A stretch of 64,000 nucleotides of DNA from NCBI GenBank assembly GCA_002633005.1, contig NMRA01000041.1, positions 937,294 to 1,001,293 on the forward strand, read 5' to 3'. The stretch comes from Phoronis australis. Taxonomy: Eukaryota > Phoronida > Phoronidae. Under the pieces are notes generated by a model. The model did not search any database, was not told the origin of the DNA, and saw only the letters and a program-made list of their open reading frames with translations. The position numbers and the translations under genes are program-made. Below, piece after piece: positions 1-14,100 of the stretch (within the stretch, counting starts at the first letter, position 1; every line of letters starts with the position of its first letter).

Positions 1-317
1 ATAAATAAATTTATTCGTAAACAGCACTGTCTGACCATCACCTGCATCCATTTACAAACTTTTCATTCAGTCTGAAAATCAAGATTGCGCCAATGCGATG
101 CTTTGTCCTGAACACAAATCAGTATAATTTATACAACAAAACTTAACTTATAAACGAGATATAGTCACTTACAGGGGATCTGGATTTTGAGAAAGAACTG
201 GTTTGATGTTTGTTATTCAGGGAATAAAGTTGGTTCTCAAACTGCCAGACACCAGCTAGTGACTATTACCAGAGAATTTTTTTACACGATTTTTTATCAG
301 GGCATCGTAAAACTCAC
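1..317. other. Left edge: intron of EYS, no exon recognised
   Basis: Candidate minus-strand acceptors here would put a stop in frame after the phase-2 donor of exon 39, so I read this stretch as intron. A donor-like CCTGTAAGT on the minus strand near 170-178 might mark a tiny exon, but nothing EGF-like can be read from it. Confidence 0.4.
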
Positions 318-2172
318 AGCAGACATGACCCATTGTTCTGACATGGCTCGTAGCTGCAGGCCGGAACACTGCATTCAGCAATGTTCTGACCAGCAACCGC
401 ATCCATAAACACATCAACCTCTTTGGTGTCCACTTGCAACTGACGTATACAGCCATCATAGTTCAGCAGGGGAGAAGCACTGTTGGCAGCGGTGACCCCT
501 TTTGGCAGCCCACCTGAGAACACAGTTACTGGTTGTAGAATATCAAATAAAATATTGAAACCCCTAACAGTAAAAATGATCGTAAAATACACATCATACG
601 TCCACTAAAAGAAATGGCAGTTAAAAATTTGACAAAATCCTTTCTCTGCAAAATTATGGAAGCGAAAAGGAAGTTTTGGATTTAGGGGTTTTCCAGCGAT
701 TAGCATATTTTCTGCCAATTTCCTCCAGAATATTTGACATAATTTCAAGAAAGTCAGATTACTCTTAGACTATTTGTAAAGAGTTTGTCAACTTTTTGAA
801 AATTGATGCTCAGTCAGTTCAGTTTTCCTTTAAACACACAAAAATTTCTTCATAAAAAAAACAGATGAATGGATTTCTTATAATGGTGCTAGTAACTGAG
901 AACAAGTAACTCTAATATCAAGTTTTCCAAAAAGAAGCTTGTCGCATAGCAGTCAAACTCCACTCAGATGACACTGTATTTGTTTGACATCAGAAATGAC
1001 GTCATTAAGTCTGTATTTAACGTAACTGTCAACCCTTGCGTATTGAAAAAAACTGAAACATTGAACTGTGGAGACAGTGGTCAAGGGGCTATGAACGATA
1101 CTAGGATGCACTTAACAATAACGAAACGTGAACAGACTTCACAAAGTTGTAAAAATGCCCTAATGTTTCTAGCTCAATTTGACAATTTTTAAAACAATCC
1201 ACTTGTCTAAAACATTCAAAAACCTCACTACAGGATCACGTGGACCACGTATACTAAGTGTACCCACAACCCACTACTGCTATGTAACCTCTGGTAGTAT
1301 TGTTACCTAGATAGACAGGACCGTTGGTCAGCTGTTGAGGTGATGTGACCACTGCTGACGATGACACCTCACTGTTGGTGTCTACGGTAACGCTGACAGA
1401 ACACTGCCCTCTGGTGGTAGGAAGGGGCCTCACTTGTCTAGTAAAAAACAATAACATAGTTCATGATTAACATTCTAATGACAATTAGTAGCAATTGATA
1501 TTTAATACTTTTCCTTTTACCGTGACAGTTAGTATTTTGGATTTTTTATAGTATGTAAATAATGCCTCCAGTCGCCACAAATACGCACAGCATACTAAAT
1601 TGAAATACTTGATAGAAGCGAAGCACATAATGCTTTGACAAAATACACACCACACAGACATAAACACTTTCCTCACACGAAGATCATAGATTGCTACTGT
1701 TTAAAATTCAATACTACCCTCCCCATAACAGAACCATTCAAAATTGTTTATCTTCACTTAGAAAACTTCACAAGACAACACACGACTGCTATGAATGCCA
1801 ATAGCCTCAGTAATCTTAATTTGAAAGTTCACAAACAGGTTTTAAATCATTCAACACACAAATCAAAACTCATCAATTTCATGATTACATACCTGATGGA
1901 AACTGCAGTGAGGTTATTATGAGACACGTTGACAAAAGTGTTGACGTTCAACACTATGTCTGCAGTACAGGCTAATTTGCACTTGAGTAAACCGCCTTCT
2001 ACGTAGAGCTGAATGTATATATCTGGGGTCGACGGTGAATGCGTGTATAGGATAGTGCCATCTGTTGTCGATGTCTTGAACGTGATGAATAGTTGTGTGG
2101 ATCCAAAGACTGACAGATTGTTGTGTTGGAGATAAGAGTGACCGTTGAAATAGGGAAAGTAGACAACAATTT
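318..2172 (-). CDS. EYS: EYS exons 37-39: second laminin-G domain and start of the next EGF
   Basis: Exons 1893-2172, 1307-1437 and 318-513. LamG marks are [28 protein letters not shown] joined across the intron to GLPKGV, and GCIRQLQVD. The exon 38 donor is the internal GTAACA at 1306, which restores the conserved GGLPxGV motif; reading through would end at a stop near 1253. Exon 39 ends in an EGF opening ([13 protein letters not shown]) at donor GTGAGT, phase 2. The matching acceptor lies left of the window or was not recognised in 1-317. Confidence 0.8.
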
Positions 2173-5100
2173 CTGGAAATGAACATAAAGAGAAGATTTA
2201 GAAACTATATTGAATAACATCCCATGCAGTCATAAGATTTCATAAGGACCATGGTAGCCTTCAGCCTAAGGTAATCACAGCAACCCTGATTGTTATAGCA
2301 AACAAATATCATTTATGTGTAAGTCAATACAAAACAGTGTTGCTATTAATATTTTCAACTTTTAATTGCTTGTCTAGTAAAGTTTGATTGTTTAAAGTCT
2401 TTCCTAATCAACAGATTTAAGTTACGATTTTTCGCTTGAACTTTAAATCATAGGCAGAAATGGTAAAAGCGACCTGGGCCCAGTTGCATAAAAGTTATAC
2501 GCCGAATAACAACAATGACGTCGCATTATCACGCGTCACGTTGTTATTGTTGAACAATGCACCAGACGTCACGCAACAATCAAACTTATCCAGCGGATAA
2601 CATTTGAAGCTTTATGCAACCCAGCCCTGGAGAAGACATCAAAGCACTAGTGGTAACACCCACGATGCGCCAAACCTACAGTAATTTAGAATGGAAAAAT
2701 CTTGCATCTTTTAGAGATATTGGCTACATTAAAAGCGAAGCACGTGATCTCATTAGTTTTGACTCACAAAAAAAATTAATGCAAAGTTACAGAACCTACC
2801 ACAGACTAGTTGTTATGTTTAGTGAATAATACAGAGTAGATCATCTTATTTCACAAAAATGTCCATGGAGGCTTCATCTAGGAGGAAGTGTTATGTGAAA
2901 GTTATAGTACCTCGTTCACAAAGTGATCCAGTAAAATGCAGTGGACAGTCACACGTAAACAATGCCTGCTGTCCATCTAATACGTTCCTGCACGTTCCAC
3001 CATTTTGGCACGTGACGTCTTGGCACGTAGGCGGGGCTGTAGTGGGGAGGGATGTGGGAGCAGATGTAGTGGTAGGAGATGGAGCGTAACCGCATTCGTT
3101 AAGGCGAGACTGCAACATGAAACAGTAAATAACGATGCTCAAGGTTCTGACATTTTCATCTCAAAAAGTTTTTTTGCAGCATTAAATTGCAGCAAAAGAG
3201 AAAAAGGTTTGCGTAGACATTTTATAGAAAATGATCAACCCAAGAAAACTTTTGTTACACCTTTCCAAAAGACTGCAGCTACCTAGTTGAGTATACTTCA
3301 AGTGTACATCAACCAAGAGAAATAGAAAAAACACAACCTGAAACACCCTTGCCATGATAAAGAAAACATTGCTGCCATGTATCAAGTGATTACCCCATTT
3401 GTAGCATCCATGAATTCCAGTCGTTTTCCATTCAGTGTGATATTTCCAATGCACCCTGTGAAACTAGTGAATGGTTGAGCATACGGTAAGGCAGAGACAC
3501 CTGCTGGCAGGCCGCCAAAGTAGAGAGAGGAAAGTGTGTTGAAGTGTGAGAAGAAGAGCGCCTGACCAGTCTGCACAGCGGGGGCGCCGGTTACCTCTAA
3601 ACGAGCACGACAGTCTTTGCTTTGACTGAAACGGACAACATTTTTATTAATACAAAGACCCTAGCCAAGGAATACACTTATTATGCTATAAGAACCTGAT
3701 CAACCAACTGCACTCAGTAACTGCAAACAACTGTTTTGCTATAAGTCTTGGCTCGTACTACGAAAAATGCAAGCAATCTTCGTCTTCAGGTACCGTTTTG
3801 TCATAATATAAAGTTTCTGTCAAGCTGTGTTATAACTTTCAGTGGCAGATATGTTGTTAGACTTGAACCTGCTGTATCTCAATATAGAAAAATAGTACTG
3901 ATTTAAAGTGCCATTACATGGAACAACTAATACCTTTAAAGCCTATCTTGACCACAAATTGCCAAATTTAATAAATGCAAATTTAATAAATGTTTTGCCT
4001 AACTTTCAAAGCAAGTGACGTCACTATGAAAAACCTTCAGGTTGTGAATTCAGACATTTGTAAATAAGATGGTGTTCTGTTCGCTTAATTCATAGCTTGT
4101 TCTGTGTTCTCGCAACGACACAACCGCTTGTCTTGCCTACATTTGTGAGATTAAACGGTAAATCCGGGTGTCGCTAGGACAACATGGATAACTCAATCCA
4201 TGTATTATTTTACAAAATCCAATGAAAGGCCTTACGGACACACATTAAAGACACGGTCAGTCACATAACAGTTCACATCAGCAGCATTGATTTGTCTAAT
4301 TTAAGAGTCAGATTGCACAGCACAAGCCAAAGTATTCAGAAAAAATGACCCAGAATTCCCAGTCATGACGGCTGGGTGGAAGTCGGCTTCATTATCAGAG
4401 TAATCTTTCCTCATGACCCGAGAATTAATGGTGAATTAACAGGAATTCAAAGTTGTTATGCCATTCTATAGTAAAATTTTGTATCCCTAATAATGATGAC
4501 CAGTAATTTTTGCCGTGAACGAAATTAACGGGAAGGGAAAACGTATTTAATTCGATAATTTTAATTTTTCTTGTACTGCACGTTTACGACATCATGAATG
4601 GGATATTACATAATGGACAAGGAAAATCAATTTGTTATAATTTAAGAATGTTCTACCTGAGATGAATGTGAAACACATTTCCAGTGTTGACTGTCACTCC
4701 ACTGTTCAGTTCATACTCAGCAATAACACAGGAGTAGCGGTACTGCAACGAAAGACGAAGGAGTCTTGACATTACTTTGTATAACACAAAGCACAATATG
4801 TGGGAAGCAACAACTTCAACACCATGTTTTAACACATGAAATTAAAACACAAACAGAATACACATTTATACTCAATTCCTGAAAAACTTTACAAAAATCA
4901 ACCAGTATTTATTAAACAAGAATTAGACAAATTTGAAGCAGGAATTGACCTCCAATTTGCAATACTTATTAGTAAATATAATAACCTCGGTATTAACTTC
5001 TTTAGGAGTTTATGGCAACCTTGTTTGTGCTAAAATGGTCGGTAGAAAACGTTGTAAGTAAAAATTCTGTAACTGACGTTGTTCTTGCATGAGAGAGTCA

Positions 5101-8100
5101 GTGAAGGATTAGGGTCAAATTTAACAGAAATGTAAGAGTCACCAACAGGTATCAAAACTCCAATAAAAATATCTAACAGACGAGTGTTACCTTTAATACT
5201 CCATCAATAACAAGCAGTTGCATGAAGTGTGTCGAGTCAGTCACTGCGTAGTCCTTAGCAACGTAGAAGATAGAGCCATCTTGTGTTGTGTTGATTGACA
5301 AGCTCAAAGTCAGTGCATCACCAGTGTCGACCCCAGGCGTAACTCCAGGATACTCCAAGTAGGTGTCACCAACGTATTGTGGAAACTGAATGTTACGAGC
5401 TGTAAGTAACAAGACAACATGAATACAGAAGACTGGCGTAAACTGAAAGGTATCCTACACCAGACAAATTTGTGAAATACTTTGTCCTCTGGTCTTTAGA
5501 ATATTACATTTGAACACAAGTCACATTTCCGGTAAAATCTGTGACTGACACTGAAATACTACAAGAGCCAGATATTTATCGAGAATGTTATCAAGATTTC
5601 TTCAAAATTACAAAATATTTAGGTTTATATGAGGACCTTATCACCAAGCATGTGTATCAAGCAAATTATCGGCAATTAAATTGTAGAATTTACTTCAGTG
5701 AAAGAATGATTTTATGAAAGCAGCCTGTAAAATTTGATTTCATACCAATCTGTCAGTAATAAGGCCATGTGACCATATCTTTTCAGTAACATTCATTCAC
5801 CCCAAAACAATGGAATCAATAAAATGACCAAATTTCCTCATAAAAAAGTCAAGATGAAACCCAAAAATGCTAAATTATCATTTAATTTTAGTCTTATACA
5901 GCTTTTGATTCTTTTTGTAAAAATTCTAGAATTTATAGAATGAGGACGGTACCTAAGGCACTGTACCTGAGTTCTGTTAGCTCATTTTGGATAATTTAAT
6001 ATATTTCTAGGATCTAGGATCTCACATAAATTCAATTCCTAAAATTCAACTTCCACAATAATACAGAGCAACAAAATATTTTTTCTTTAGAATTGTCTTC
6101 AGTGATTTTTAATTTTAGTCCTGGACCAAAACATGAGGTCAACAACATATTTGAGAAGCTAGTCAGATTGAAACGACGAGTCAGTTGTAATTACTCCAAT
6201 TATTGAAAAAAATAATTTGAAAGGTATGTTCATGTCAACTACTCAAAATTAAGTAAACCTACTCTTTCATTAACTAACGAATAAATACAAAATTATAAAA
6301 GTATCTCAGCAGCAAATATTCCTTGAGACAAGTTATGTTGAACATGGCCTTCTTGTTTATGGCCTTAACGGATAAACGACCCGATTGGCAGTCGGCTGAT
6401 CTTGCGTCAGGCATTAGTTGATGTCAAAGACGACACAGGCTCATGGCAGAGAGGAAAGCACAAAAAGACAATATTACAGGCTTCATATTCAAATCACATA
6501 ATGAGAAAATATACAGTACCACTGCCCAATACTTCAGGGAAGATCCATAAAGGTTGATCAGCCTGCCGCCAATTACAGCGTGTATCTATTAAGGCCAGTA
6601 ACAATAAATGGAACAGCACGTTCAACAAAACTTAAAATCTTCATAATAGTCAAACCTGTTTCACATCGTGCTCCCTGATACTGGAAGGTACAGAGACACC
6701 TATAGGCTGGTTGAGAGCCTAGTATGTCAACACAAGTGGCTTGGTTCATACAAGGACTCTCTGCGCAGGACTGAGGGGGCGTTGGTGTTGTCGTTGACAA
6801 CACACTTGACGATGGCTCAACTGTGCTTGCAGGAGTAGCTAATAAAAACAGAAAAAGCAAGTGATTAGTATACTGATAATAATAAAGGAGAAGTTTCAAC
6901 GTTTTATAACTTGTCAAAAATAACAAATGGTCAACAAAAGACCCATGCAAATGAAAGAATATTAAGCTTAGGAAACTGCACACAAATCTAATTGCTGCGA
7001 AATGACCATGACAAGAAAATGTTTAGTAAAATGTATTCTGATATCTGATGATTGCGAGTTAGCTTCCTGGAAGAATAAAACTGGACATTCCATGTGAAAT
7101 CACATTTTCAAAATTCAAAAATTAAGGTTAACTGTGTAAGTTATATCCACCTTTGCATCTTAATACAGTGTTACATTGTACAGTTCAAGACCTCAAAACA
7201 CTCAAAAGGAAAATCTATAAATCCATAATCAAGTAATAAACAAATCCATACCAAAACCACAACCACAACAACCAGAAGAACAGTCATGAAAAAATAAAAC
7301 AAAGCCAAAGCCTCTCAAAGCAAAGCATATTCTAACTGACCTTTTTAAATATTTTAATTATCTCAGCATACACGCAGATTCTTTAATTTGAAGTACCATT
7401 TTTACATTTTTAAACAAAAAATAAATTATCCAAGCTCAGGCATGACTCAAAACATTACCAATCACGTCACATTATTTGAGAACAAATTCTCTTAAGTTAA
7501 GTTGAAGCATGACCTGTGATTGCACAATTATTGAATTGAGTTTAGTACAAAGATTAGACAACGTGTCCAGAAACATTGTTTTCCAGACCTCAATAGGCTG
7601 ACCATTAAAGTTAACTGTAAAAACTGTCGAAGACTTCAAGAGACATTAAGAAATTGCATGAGCAAGCAAGTTAGTGCAGATTCCAGAGTTTAGATACTTA
7701 ATATGATACAAGTTGCTTCTAAGACAAGATTTTCCATGAATGCTTGATTTGTTGCAGTTTGTTGCTGACAATTCCTGTATATTTAGGTATTTCATTTTAA
7801 CATGTCAACATATTAAAATCTATCAACAATTCAAAACAAGGTTGAATTAGAAACGAAATGAGTAAAAACTTTTGACGTATGTTGGAAGCCATCTTGCATA
7901 ATTTATTAGAATTCACAGTAGAGGTCACTTTTTGTGGTCTTACTGCACAGAGCCTGTTGTCGTTAACTTATAATTTATGAACACCATACCTGTGGGAACC
8001 AAATCAGTTGCTGACAACAAAAGCGATGTGGGGCTGGATTGAATGCTGGGCATGGATACACGGTCACTCTGGGAGGTTAGCAAGCGAGACTCAGGACTTG

Positions 8101-11100
8101 AGGCTTGTACCACCTCAGCCGAAGAGGTTATACTAAACACGTCTATAGTAGAAATTGCCTTGTGCAAGGACATTAGTCTGCTTTGATGCACACTTGTTTC
8201 ACGCATAAATGTGGAAAAGGTTAAATTGGAACTGGATTCTATTGCACTCGCAATTATTAATAACGAAGTGTTCACAACACCAGACAAAGCAGTGCTAGTC
8301 AAATTCGTTTCAAGACTGCTAACAGACACACTTGTGCCAGACTGGATTAACTTTGAAAGTCCCTCTGTGTTAATACTTGGAGTCTCGGGTGACCTGCTTT
8401 GAGTTTCTGGAGCAAAAGAATCGACATGATCAGTGCTCAATGACAACGTCGCTGTACTTTGTGACGGTCCCAACGTCAACAAACTGATATCAAATGAGCT
8501 TTTAAGTATTGTACTTTGAGCAATGCTGGTAGAAGTTTCCAGAGCTGGGCTTGAAATTGCGTAACTTGTAACGTTTTTGACAGAGCTTAATGATACTGAA
8601 CTCTGTGATGCGCTCAAGGTCGTTACGCCAGTGTTTAATGCTGTTCTGGCTTGCGTACGTCCTAGCACACTGCTGGTGTTTAACAAAGCTCCTGGAGATG
8701 GACTAGGCTTTAATGAAGATGAATACGTATCTCCATCTGTACTCAGTGATGAAAGCTGCGGTTCTGCCGACTGTGTAGTGACAGTTGAAACTGCCGACGA
8801 ATGGTAAAAGCTTACTGTGGTGGCAATAAAATTGTCTGTCACCTGAGATGAAGACTTTGATGCAATGGATGGTGCAGTCCCCACACTGGATGAACTTGAG
8901 ATTGCTGATGAATATGAACCTTGAACTGGGGTGCTCAGATCTTCTGGGATTACTGTTGAGAGAGGCTGTGTTGAAGCTAATCCTGTCATGTCCACAGGAG
9001 ATGAATTCGAGACTGATGCAGCAGATGAGTAAGAATCAGCCGTGAAGGTGGCCATAAATTCTGTCTTGAGTGAAGAAAGTTGCGTTGCAACTGACTTTGT
9101 AGATGAACTCAATACTCTCGGAGAAGAATAAGAACTTGCCACAGAGGTGTTCAAATCTTCTGTCTGCAGAGTCAACGGGAGCTGTGATGTAAGTAACTTT
9201 GTGATGACTGAATGAACAGTAACTGGTGATGAACTAATAGGCAGAGATGTAGTTGAAACTGTCTTGGGTTCCTGGGAAGTCACCAGTACTGATGGTAAGG
9301 GACTGGCCTGTGTGGATGACACTATGCTTTGTAATGGTGATAATGTCATGGGGTCATATGCTCCTGAAGATGGTAGCACCTTGTCTGTGAAGGATGCACT
9401 ACCACGTGATGCGACTTGAGTTAATGTTGATGCTAAGTTGGTGATTGTCAAACTTTGTGACGTAGCTGTAATATGAACACCTTATTTAGTTGCACTGTCC
9501 ACAGCATACAATAATTGCAGACACTGACGAAAATGCAGAGGAACAAACCCACTTTTGAAAGATACAAAAATATTTTTAATTGAACTTATGCATAAGATTT
9601 AATTGGTGGAAACTACCGGCTTTTAACTGAACACAACAGAAACATCAATAGAGTCTGGCAGAGAAAGAACTCTATCTACTAATGTGGCCATATAAGACAT
9701 TGAGATGGAAACTAAGTGTTTTGGGCGCAGTGTAGATGATGGCTATTGACAGTGGGGTTTTATCTAGGGAGAGTGCTGAAAATGCTGCCCTAGGATGATT
9801 AAATGAATGTTGATAATGTCCTGTTCAATGACAGCCAATGGAATAACCTCAACGTGTATTGGATGTCTACTTAAAGCATGCAGGAGTCTCTATTGTTCAA
9901 ACCACACTGTATGGAGCATGAAGGAATGGTGCTGGGGAAAAGAGAGATGGTTAATGCTAGTACAAAACAAGCTACAGTAAAAGCTCTTCAATTTGGAGAA
10001 AACAAATAGCTGAAATGACAGCTTTGGTTTTAAACCTCAATTACAGCACTACAAATCTTCCAAACTTGCTATGTGTTGTCTCAATGAGACTGGTGCTGTC
10101 AAGATTAAGCAAACTGAAATGAATTTCTGATGGGATATTTGACAATAAAAGTCAATTTTTTTGTATCTTTTGCTGTAACAGTTGTGTCATGAAGAACTGA
10201 AGAACTTTTACCACAACAGCAGTGGAGGCAAGAGAGGCAGCTATATCTATGCTACTGCTATACAAACACACTGCACGTCTAGAATCATAAGTACGACTAC
10301 AGTAACAAACAACAAAACATACTGGCTTCAACTGAGGACACAGGAGTGGACAACAGGCGACTTGTAAATTCCAAAGATGTTGAAGAAATTGGTGAGCTTG
10401 AATCAGGAGACAAAGTGAAACTTGTCGTCATCTTCACAACTGAAGTGAAAGAGGTATCAGCAAAACTGATTTGAGATGAGGCTTCAACTGATGGTGACTG
10501 AGATTGTAGTGAAGAAATCTCAGTTGGTGACGAGGTTTTCCCAACAACAGAAGTTGAAGTCGGTAAATCGAGCAATGAAGATGATAAAGTTGCAACATCA
10601 GCAATGGAAGACGAATTTTTAGAGCTGACGAGAACATCAGTAGATTTATTGAAGCGCACAGAAGCAGTCACTGTAGAGAGAGAAGGTTGGATGACAAAAC
10701 TGCCCTCTGTTGGTGCTAGAGATGAAACACTTGATCCTTGCGATCTAGAATACGAAGAACTTGGACTAGTCACTTCCAAGCCTGTTCTCTGAGATGCTGT
10801 AGCTGTACTCAACGCTGGAGTGGGAGAGATTCCTGGAGATTCTGTGATCCTACTGGAAGGAGATTTAGACATCAACACAGTGGTTGTGGTTCTCACCGAC
10901 GGTGACAAGCCAGGTGAAGATGACAGTGCAGTGGTATGAGTGGTACTTAGTGAATCAGTGCCAGTGCTGTGCAGGGATGTATCTCTAGTACCTGAACTTG
11001 ATAGTGGCACTACAACACCAGACAATGACGACACTACAAGGCTGGTATCCAGAACAGACGAACTGATGAGCGTCAGTGGACTAGTCACGGTACTTGAAGC

Positions 11101-14100
11101 ACTAAGAGCTGTCAAGGTTGGACTGCTGTCTATCAGGTCCCCTGATGAGGAAGCCGACGGAGCCACTGTGCTAGCAATACCCATGGTACTTGAGGAGTCA
11201 ACACTCCCTGTATATAATTCACCACTTGTGACAACATCACTTACAGTGAAAGTTGGCAGGTTGTCGCTAGCGGTAACCAACTCACGGACAGAACTAGTCA
11301 AGTTCAATACCACACCAGTACCAACCACACTAGAAACAGTGCTAGAACTACTAGACTCCACCAACACCGCACTAGTGCTACTCGCTACATCCGTGCTTCT
11401 TGCAGTGGTCAGTTCCACTCTAGTTTTACTAGTCGTGCTAGTCAAATCCACCACATCAAAACTGCTAGTCACAACGCTAGGCCTTCCCACGCTACTAGTC
11501 AAGTCCACACTAACTTGGTTAGTCAAACTTGAATTCAACACCACACTAAAGCCACTAGTACCACTGGAAGAGCTGCTGCTGCTGCTGCTAGTCATAGCCA
11601 CGCTTGAAAAGCTTTCAATGCTTGGCCTCGAGCTAGAAATGGATGTGACCTGTATAGTAGAGCTAGAGGTCAAGTTCACCACTGAGGCTGTGGGGGTCAA
11701 ATCAACAGTTGACACTGAGGAGGTCAAATCCACAGTTGACCCTGTGGAGGTCAAATCCACTCTTGGCACTGTGGGAGTTAAATTCACAGTTGACCCTGAG
11801 GTCAAATCTACAGTTGACCTTGTGGAGGTCAAATCCACAGGTAACTCTGTGAGGGTCAGGTCGACCGATTTTGTAAAGGTCGATTCTGTTGACAACCCTG
11901 AGGAGGTCAAATCTACGTATGACCTACTAAGGGTCAAAGCTACCGTGGAGGTCAATTTAACAGTTGAGGTCAAATCAGTGACTGAACTCAAAACTTGTGA
12001 AGCCAGAGAGACAGTGATTGAGGTCACATCAACAGTTCTCGAGGGTGATGAAGCGAGTCCCTGGCTAAAGCTGTTCACAACGTGGCTAGTAACAGGCATG
12101 CTAGCTGGGAGAGTGAAGCTTGTCTCACTAGGTGTCACTGGCGAGCTGGTCGTGGTGGTGTTCAGGTTGATTTCACAGAGTGAACCACCGAACCAAGCTG
12201 GACAGTTACAGGTGAACGTGTTTGTCCCATCAATACAAGTTCCTCCATTTTGACAGCGTGGTTCAGGGTTGCAGTCATCGTAAAACTGACAACGATCACC
12301 ATAGTACAAGCCACCTCGACAAAGGCACCTAGAAAATTAAACAGAAATATTGAATAAAACATTGTTTTAAATAACTTCCACATAATTTCTGTTCTAAGTT
12401 ACCCTTAGAAGTTTCAAACTGGATGACATGAACTGATTTAAACACAACTGCAAATTTGTAAATCCCAACAGCACCAGTAATTGCTCTGACTATTTACAAC
12501 ATTTAATTACTACCAATAGTGAAGACAATTGCATTTACACAGACTAAACAATCAAAGTCAATTTTCACTTTTCTCTTATTTCAATAACAAGTGAATTTCA
12601 GCAACTAAAAACTAAGTACATTTCAGGAATACTTAACATCTTTCACAAGAAAATATTAATCTAGTAAAACTCACTCAAAGCCAGCTCCTGGCGCCATCTG
12701 CCTGCACAACCCCTCGTTCAGACAAGGGTTTGGCTCACACTCATTGATATCACTCTCGCAATGTCGACCAGTCCAACCTGAAAAACAGCAAAACCAGTAA
12801 AACAGACTGAGTGTACAATAATTAAAACATGAGAAAATAATAAATAAAATACAGAATAAAATTATGCTTTATTTGTAGCAAGACGCTTGGTTCCTGTCTT
12901 CAACACACTAGAGGCCTCACTCTGATCACATAGATGCCATAAATGACCAAAATTAGTAACAGGTTTTATTGCATTACATTCAAAGCATGAGATGATACCG
13001 CGGGAAACATTTCTTAGAACATTAAAACAGCTACATTATGGAAGATGGAAACATGAAAAACTTTCAAAACGAATGCCAAATCTTTAATAATTTCTGGTGT
13101 TGCAACATGGGTGGCGTGTGCGTATCAATATATTCAATACTTCATCAATATCAACACTTCTAAAGTATATGCAAGGTATATCAATGGTATATCAATATCA
13201 ATACTTCTAAGGTATATCAAAATCAACACTTCTACTAATAAACTTAGGTATATCATTACCTTTCTGTAATCGTTGTTCATACTTAGTTACCACCCCTTTC
13301 TCCAAAAATGAAAAAATTTAAACAGCTTTGAGCAACAGCAGAACAAAATGATTTCTACTCATTATAACTGCCAGATAAGCCTTTCATTATTTGTTCTGCA
13401 AGTACCACTTGACTTAATATTTGATCAGTGCTCCTTACGTTTCTGCGAGTTGCTAAAGCATTGCTAGGACAGTGTGGAAAGCTTGATATGTGATAAATCA
13501 TGGTACAATACATTGAGGATAGGCTTGAAGGTAATGATCAGTCTTTGTGAGTACAACTCACATTTCACCAAATAACGTTTGGATAAATAATCGATGGTTA
13601 AATAAATAAATGTTTAAGTTTATCTATACCAAAATACCTGAATCAGATGTATTATAATATGAAACAGTATATTCATTAATTGGAAGAACGTTTCTGATAA
13701 TGGCACTTTTGAATACCAATTCATCGTCACTGCATGGACAGTTTTGGCTGAAAAATTCTTCACTTGCCCTATGTAGCAGAGGGAGAACTCAGACATCAAA
13801 AATCAAAACTTAATCACTTTACAAGACGGACCTTAAAATAACTTTGTCGATGTCACTACAAAAACTTAGTCATCACGAATGTCTTTCACTTCTACTGAAC
13901 AACACCGGGCATTAGCCATCAGTTCACCTGACAACTTTACTTACCTGGCAGACACAAACAGGTGTAGTTATTAATGCCATCCTGACAGGTGGAGAGAGAC
14001 TGGCAGAGATTTGGTGAACAGTCATCAATATCGGTCTCACACAATAGGCCTGTAAACCCAGGTAGACAGCTGTGGACAGAAAAAGAAATGGGGTCAATAA

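Noticed and set aside
10940-12253. 437-codon open frame on the plus strand with repeated VEVKST units
   Set aside because: It is the antisense shadow of the Ser/Thr-rich EYS exon 30; its repeats mirror the VDLTS units and it has no domain or own splice context.
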